The notes beneath the pieces were generated by a model. That model did not search any database and was not told where the DNA came from. It saw nothing but the letters and a program-made list of their open reading frames with translations. Positions 5,980 to 8,756 of a DNA stretch of 8,756 nt are shown one piece after another. The translations under genes and the position numbers were made by a program. Source of the DNA: Lachnospiraceae bacterium (lineage in GTDB: Bacteria > Bacillota > Clostridia > Lachnospirales > Lachnospiraceae); assembly GCA_021202715.1 (NCBI GenBank), contig JAJQCL010000158.1, forward strand, positions 1-8,756. The letters are read 5' to 3'. Each line of letters begins with the position of its first letter. Positions within the stretch are counted from its first letter, which is position 1.

Positions 5980-6933
5980 GTGCTGGAATATAAGGATTAT
6001 GTCTATGCGGTCTATCAGGAGAGGAGCTTTTCCCGGGCAGCGCAGAAGCTGTATATTTCCCAGCCCTGGCTCAGCTCGGTGGTGAAGAAGGTGGAGCAGG
6101 AGGTGAAGGCGCCGCTCTTTGACCGCTCTACGAATCCCATTTCCCTGACGGAGGCGGGGCGCTACTATATCGAGCAGGTCGAGAAGGTGACGGCCATCGA
6201 AGAGGATATGCGGCGGTATTTTGCCGAGCTGCATGTGGAGAATGGAAAAGAGCTGCACATCGGCAGCTCCATGTTCTTCTGTACCTATGTTCTTCCACGG
6301 CTGATGGATGAGTTCCGTGCGCTCTATCCGGATATTACGCTGACTTTTTCTGAAGGCAGCACGAAGAGCATGGTGGATAAGATGCTGCATGGCAAGGTGG
6401 ATTTTCTGCTGGAGGCGGAGCGTATCCACGATCCGCAGATTGAGACCATGGCCTGGGCCTCCGAGGAGATCGTGCTGGCGGTTCCGGCCCGCTTTGCAAT
6501 CAACCGGGAGCTGGCGGAATACTGCTACAGCTTTGACAGTTTGCTGAAGCGTAATGAGCCGGGGCGGAAGAAGCCGGCAGTGCCTCTGCAGAGGTTTCAG
6601 GATGAACCGTTCCTGATGTTGAAGCAGGGAAATGATATCTATGAGCGCAGCGCGGCTCTGTGCCGGAAGGCAGGATTTGAGCCGAGGATCACCATGTATC
6701 TGACGCAGATGATGACGGCGTATTATCTGACCTGTGAGGGAACCGGCGTCTCCTTCCTGCGTTCCACGATTCCCGAGTATGTGACGCCGACGGACTCCGT
6801 GGTCTTCTACCAGCTGGATGATCCGCTGGCGATCCGGGAGATCTATCTCTCGTATCCGCGGAGGAAAGCGGACGCAGTGCAGCGGAAGCTGGTGGACTTC
6901 ATGGGGAGCAAGGCGTTGGGGGAGGAAATATAA
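5980..6933 (+). CDS. LysR-type transcriptional regulator
   Basis: The GTG at 5980 is preceded by AGGAGG at 5968-5973 with 6-nt spacing, and the protein then starts MLEYKDYVYAV, exactly at the family N-terminus. The reading frame extends further upstream only as leader. The 317-residue product is normal for the family. The winged helix-turn-helix covers about 1-60: SFSRAAQKLYISQP (16-29) is the recognition core, followed by VKKVEQEV and the wing LFDRS..PISLTEAG. The remainder is the two-lobed effector-binding domain, opening with ELHIGSSMFF. LysR regulators bind T-N11-A sites as tetramers and respond to a pathway metabolite. Divergent orientation from the aminotransferase operon makes that operon the likely target and its substrate or 2-oxo acid the likely effector. 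It ends 51 bp from the convergent ATPase gene, with no clear terminator between. Confidence 0.93.
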   Translation: MLEYKDYVYAVYQERSFSRAAQKLYISQPWLSSVVKKVEQEVKAPLFDRSTNPISLTEAGRYYIEQVEKVTAIEEDMRRYFAELHVENGKELHIGSSMFFCTYVLPRLMDEFRALYPDITLTFSEGSTKSMVDKMLHGKVDFLLEAERIHDPQIETMAWASEEIVLAVPARFAINRELAEYCYSFDSLLKRNEPGRKKPAVPLQRFQDEPFLMLKQGNDIYERSAALCRKAGFEPRITMYLTQMMTAYYLTCEGTGVSFLRSTIPEYVTPTDSVVFYQLDDPLAIREIYLSYPRRKADAVQRKLVDFMGSKALGEEI

Positions 6934-6935
6934 CC

Positions 6936-6995
6936 TGCATTGCGCTGACGCTGATCGTCGAGGCGGTGATCGATATCCTGGCGTTTATTCTGTAA
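6936..6995 (+). pseudogene. Possible 3' remnant of a membrane-protein gene
   Basis: Directly after lysR, in a different plus-strand frame, the bases read as CIALTLIVEAVIDILAFIL followed by TAA at 6993-6995. The string is uniformly hydrophobic apart from a few acidic residues, and its codons end mostly in G/C like the real genes here. No ATG, GTG or TTG with a ribosome binding site was found for it. Its end overlaps the 3' end of the convergent ATPase gene. It may be the tail of a gene lost when neighbouring DNA was rearranged, or simply chance. I do not recognise the family. Confidence 0.25.
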
Positions 6996-8079
6996 CTGAA
7001 CTCTGCCGGATCAGTTTCCGCAGGCCGGGCGGCAGATGCGGCTGCTGCACCAGCTTCGGCGGGCAAAGGATCTGCGGGCAGCTTTCCATGAGCGCCCGGG
7101 CTTCCTGCAGGATATCTTCGCCTGCTTCGGTAAAGGCGGGAACGGAGAGAACCCGGGAGGCCAGAGCTTTCGCAGCCGGGTAGTCGAGGTCATTTTCCCA
7201 GAGGATGCCGGTGGCGAAGGGCGTGCCTTCGCGCTGGAGACGGCGGTAGAAGGGTGTGGCTGTGCCGCAGCCGCCAAGGACGAAGACCTGCGGCTCGCCC
7301 TGCACGGCGGCCAGTTCCACATCTCCGGTGCGGGCGTCGTAGGAGCCGACGGTCAGGCCGAAGAGCTCCGGAATGTGGCCGGAGGTGAAGATCTCTTCCG
7401 GAGGCCCGAAGCGCGCGATGCGGTCTCCCCGGACGCAGGCTACCTGGTCGGAGATGCGCTCCGCCAAATCCAGTTCGTGAAGGGAGAGGATGACCGACAG
7501 GCGGCGGGTGCGGGTCATGTCCTGCAGGATGGAGAGGAATTCCAGCTTGTGTTTCATATCCAGGAAGGAAGTGGGTTCGTCCAGCACGAGGATCTCCGGC
7601 TCCTGACAGATGGCCCGGGCCAGCATGACGCGCTGCTTCTGCCCGTCGCTGGTGCGGGTGAAATCGCGCTCTGCGAGGTCGCCGATGTGCACGAGGTCCA
7701 TGGATTCCTGCACGATCCGCCGATCCTGCTCCGTAAGGACGCCGAAACGCCCGGTATAGGGATAGCGGCCCGTGGCCACCACGTCTTCGCAGGTCATCAT
7801 TTCCGGGCGGACGCGCTCCGTCAGCACCACGGACATCTTTGTGGAGAGCTCGTGGCCGCTCAGCGAGGCGAGCTCCCGTCCATCCAGAAAAACAGTTCCG
7901 GCCAGCGGCGCGAGCTGACGGATGAGACTCTTGAGGATCGTCGTCTTCCCGGCGCCGTTGGGGCCGATCAGTGTGAGAATTTCTCCCTTTCTCAGGCGCA
8001 GACAGATGTCCTGAATCAGCGGCGTTCCGTCATAGCCCACGGTCAATCCTTCTGTATGAAAATAATATTCTTCGGACAT
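6985..8079 (-). CDS. ABC transporter ATP-binding protein, FecE/BtuD type, with C-terminal extension
   Basis: The 364-residue cytoplasmic ATPase has Walker A GPNGAGKT (39-46, Lys45), the signature TSDGQKQR (143-150) in place of LSGGQ, Walker B ILVLDEP with Asp167 and Glu168, a D-loop SFLD, and the switch His201 in LSLHELD. In the Q-loop region the sequence is VVLTER, with Glu88 where Gln is usual. These features are familiar from clostridial FecE-like ATPases. Residues from about 262 onward, starting QVFVLGGCGTATPFYRRL and containing ENDLDYPAAKALA, form an extra domain of about 100 residues that most FecE/BtuD proteins lack; its pattern suggests an alpha/beta nucleotide-binding-like fold. The family powers uptake of ferric siderophores, haem, cobalamin or similar ligands. 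GAGGAG precedes the ATG. It lies 96 bp downstream of the permease gene in the same direction. The substrate cannot be told from this gene. Confidence 0.93.
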   Translation of the reverse strand: MSEEYYFHTEGLTVGYDGTPLIQDICLRLRKGEILTLIGPNGAGKTTILKSLIRQLAPLAGTVFLDGRELASLSGHELSTKMSVVLTERVRPEMMTCEDVVATGRYPYTGRFGVLTEQDRRIVQESMDLVHIGDLAERDFTRTSDGQKQRVMLARAICQEPEILVLDEPTSFLDMKHKLEFLSILQDMTRTRRLSVILSLHELDLAERISDQVACVRGDRIARFGPPEEIFTSGHIPELFGLTVGSYDARTGDVELAAVQGEPQVFVLGGCGTATPFYRRLQREGTPFATGILWENDLDYPAAKALASRVLSVPAFTEAGEDILQEARALMESCPQILCPPKLVQQPHLPPGLRKLIRQSSVTE

Positions 8080-8131
8080 GTTTTCTCCTCACTTCCCACT
8101 CTTGTTCGTGTCATGAAGATGTGCTCACGCG

Positions 8132-8144
8132 CATGACTGTCATG
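8132..8144. other. Short palindrome in the permease-ATPase gap
   Basis: CATGAC and GTCATG flank a single T. The 96-bp gap (8080-8175) also repeats ATGACA-like words on the minus strand at about 8106-8115 and 8157-8165. This could be an operator or a weak hairpin; I see no Fur-box consensus and no clear promoter. Chance is quite possible. Confidence 0.2.
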
Positions 8145-8175
8145 ATAACGGCATATATTCTGTCATTTCCCGTTG

Positions 8176-8756
8176 TCAGGCCGCCTTCCCCTGCCGTCTT
8201 CTTACCATAATATAGATGACCACCGGCGCGCCGAAGACAGCGGTCACGGTGCTGATGCTGAGCTCCGTGGGGGCGAAGAGCAGCCGCGCCAGCAGGTCGC
8301 AGAACAGGCAGAAGACCGCTCCGCCCAGAAAGCAGGCCGGGATCATCAGGATCGGCTTCGCTGTGCCGAAGAGGCTTTTCACCAGATGAGGGACGGCGAT
8401 GCCCACGAAGGAGACCGGCCCCGCGAAGGCGGTGACGCAGGCGGAGAGGACACTGGAGAGGAGTACCAGCAGTGCCCGGAAGACGGGAATGTTCAGCCCC
8501 ATATTCCGGGCGTAGGATTCTCCCATCTGATAGGCGCTTAAGGGCTTGGAGAGGAGAAAAACGCAGGCGAAGGCCAGGAAGACGACCACCGTCATCATGC
8601 CCACGTTGCTCCAGGTGATGCCGGAGAAGCTCCCCTGGGACCAGTTGTGCAGGTTCACGATGTTGGAATCATCGGCGAAGGTGACGACGAAGTCTGTTAT
8701 GGCCGAACAGATGTAGCCGATCATGACACCGCTGACGATGAGCATGGACATCTGAT
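8176..8756 (-). CDS. FecCD-family ABC transporter permease, N-terminal part cut by window edge
   Basis: The frame is open through the right edge (a Gln codon precedes the first visible Met at 8749-8751), so that Met is internal and about 140-150 N-terminal residues are missing from a family length near 330-350. The visible part holds several hydrophobic helices: one starting MLIVSGVMIGYICSAI, one over VGMMTVVVFLAFACVFLL, then ALLVLLSSVLSAC, LMIPACFLGGAVFCLF and a last helix ending VIYIMVRRRQGKAA. NWSQGSFSG is the typical pre-helix segment, and GPVSFVGIAVPHLVKSL is the coupling-helix motif that contacts the ATPase. Family members form homo- or heterodimeric channels that import iron chelates, haem or vitamin B12 with a FecE-type ATPase and a binding protein. 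The ATPase gene follows 96 bp downstream; the binding-protein gene would be expected beyond the right edge. Confidence 0.93.
   Translation of the reverse strand, partial: QMSMLIVSGVMIGYICSAITDFVVTFADDSNIVNLHNWSQGSFSGITWSNVGMMTVVVFLAFACVFLLSKPLSAYQMGESYARNMGLNIPVFRALLVLLSSVLSACVTAFAGPVSFVGIAVPHLVKSLFGTAKPILMIPACFLGGAVFCLFCDLLARLLFAPTELSISTVTAVFGAPVVIYIMVRRRQGKAA

Noticed and set aside
6934..6984. Bidirectional terminator between lysR and the ATPase gene
   Set aside because: No stem of useful length and no T-tract on either strand in the 51-bp gap.
7036..8136. 366-codon plus-strand frame opposite the ABC ATPase
   Set aside because: It is an antisense shadow of a gene with Walker A, Walker B and signature motifs.
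8080..8175. Fur-box or metal-responsive operator before the ATPase
   Set aside because: The gap has a small CATGAC palindrome and ATGACA repeats, but nothing close to a Fur consensus, and the position is inside an operon.

Overview
The window looks like a piece of a GC-rich Firmicutes chromosome, most likely a Clostridia lineage (Lachnospiraceae/Oscillospiraceae-like). The grounds are near-consensus Shine-Dalgarno sites (AGGAGG/GAGGAG) before almost every gene, GC-rich third codon positions, and a FecE-type ATPase of a form familiar from Clostridia (TSDGQ signature, C-terminal extension). No phage, IS, CRISPR, tRNA or rRNA sequence was seen. The taxonomic assignment is inference only.

Region 1 (1-5773, minus strand) is an apparent six-gene metabolic operon, read right to left. 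It begins with a PLP aminotransferase close to archaeal aromatic/broad-range aminotransferases. This overlaps by ATGA a DAACS-family amino acid/dicarboxylate:cation symporter, followed 22 bp later by a fumarylacetoacetate hydrolase (FAH) family enzyme. After a structured 157-bp gap come a flavodoxin-fold NAD(P)H:FMN reductase and an atypical SDR lacking the canonical Tyr/Lys. After another structured 110-bp gap comes a class I glutamine-amidotransferase-like peptidase C26 (gamma-glutamyl hydrolase type), cut by the left edge. The C26 gene is easily missed because its stop codon lies outside the window.

Region 2 (5774-6933) is the control region plus a divergent LysR-type regulator (plus strand, GTG start at 5980). 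The 206-bp intergenic region holds a good sigma-A promoter for lysR, a T-N11-A box and a perfect 9-bp-arm dyad lying towards the aminotransferase. This is the classic LysR divergent layout and suggests that the regulator controls the operon in response to its substrate or an intermediate.

Region 3 (6934-8756, minus strand) is an unrelated convergent unit: the C-terminal half of a FecCD-type permease (cut by the right edge) and a FecE-type ATPase with a C-terminal domain of about 100 residues. Together they form part of an ABC importer for siderophore, haem, cobalamin or a similar ligand. A short membrane-like reading frame between lysR and the ATPase gene may be the remnant of a lost gene.

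A working model for region 1 is import of an amino acid, transamination to a 2-oxo acid, and further processing by the FAH, flavin and SDR enzymes. Two substitutions suggest the substrate is not acidic. The symporter has Asp (D378) where glutamate/aspartate transporters have the Arg that holds the side-chain carboxylate, and the aminotransferase has Ser (S102) where Thermus aspartate aminotransferase has the side-chain-binding Lys. I do not recognise this gene set as a described pathway, and it is the best candidate in the window for something new.
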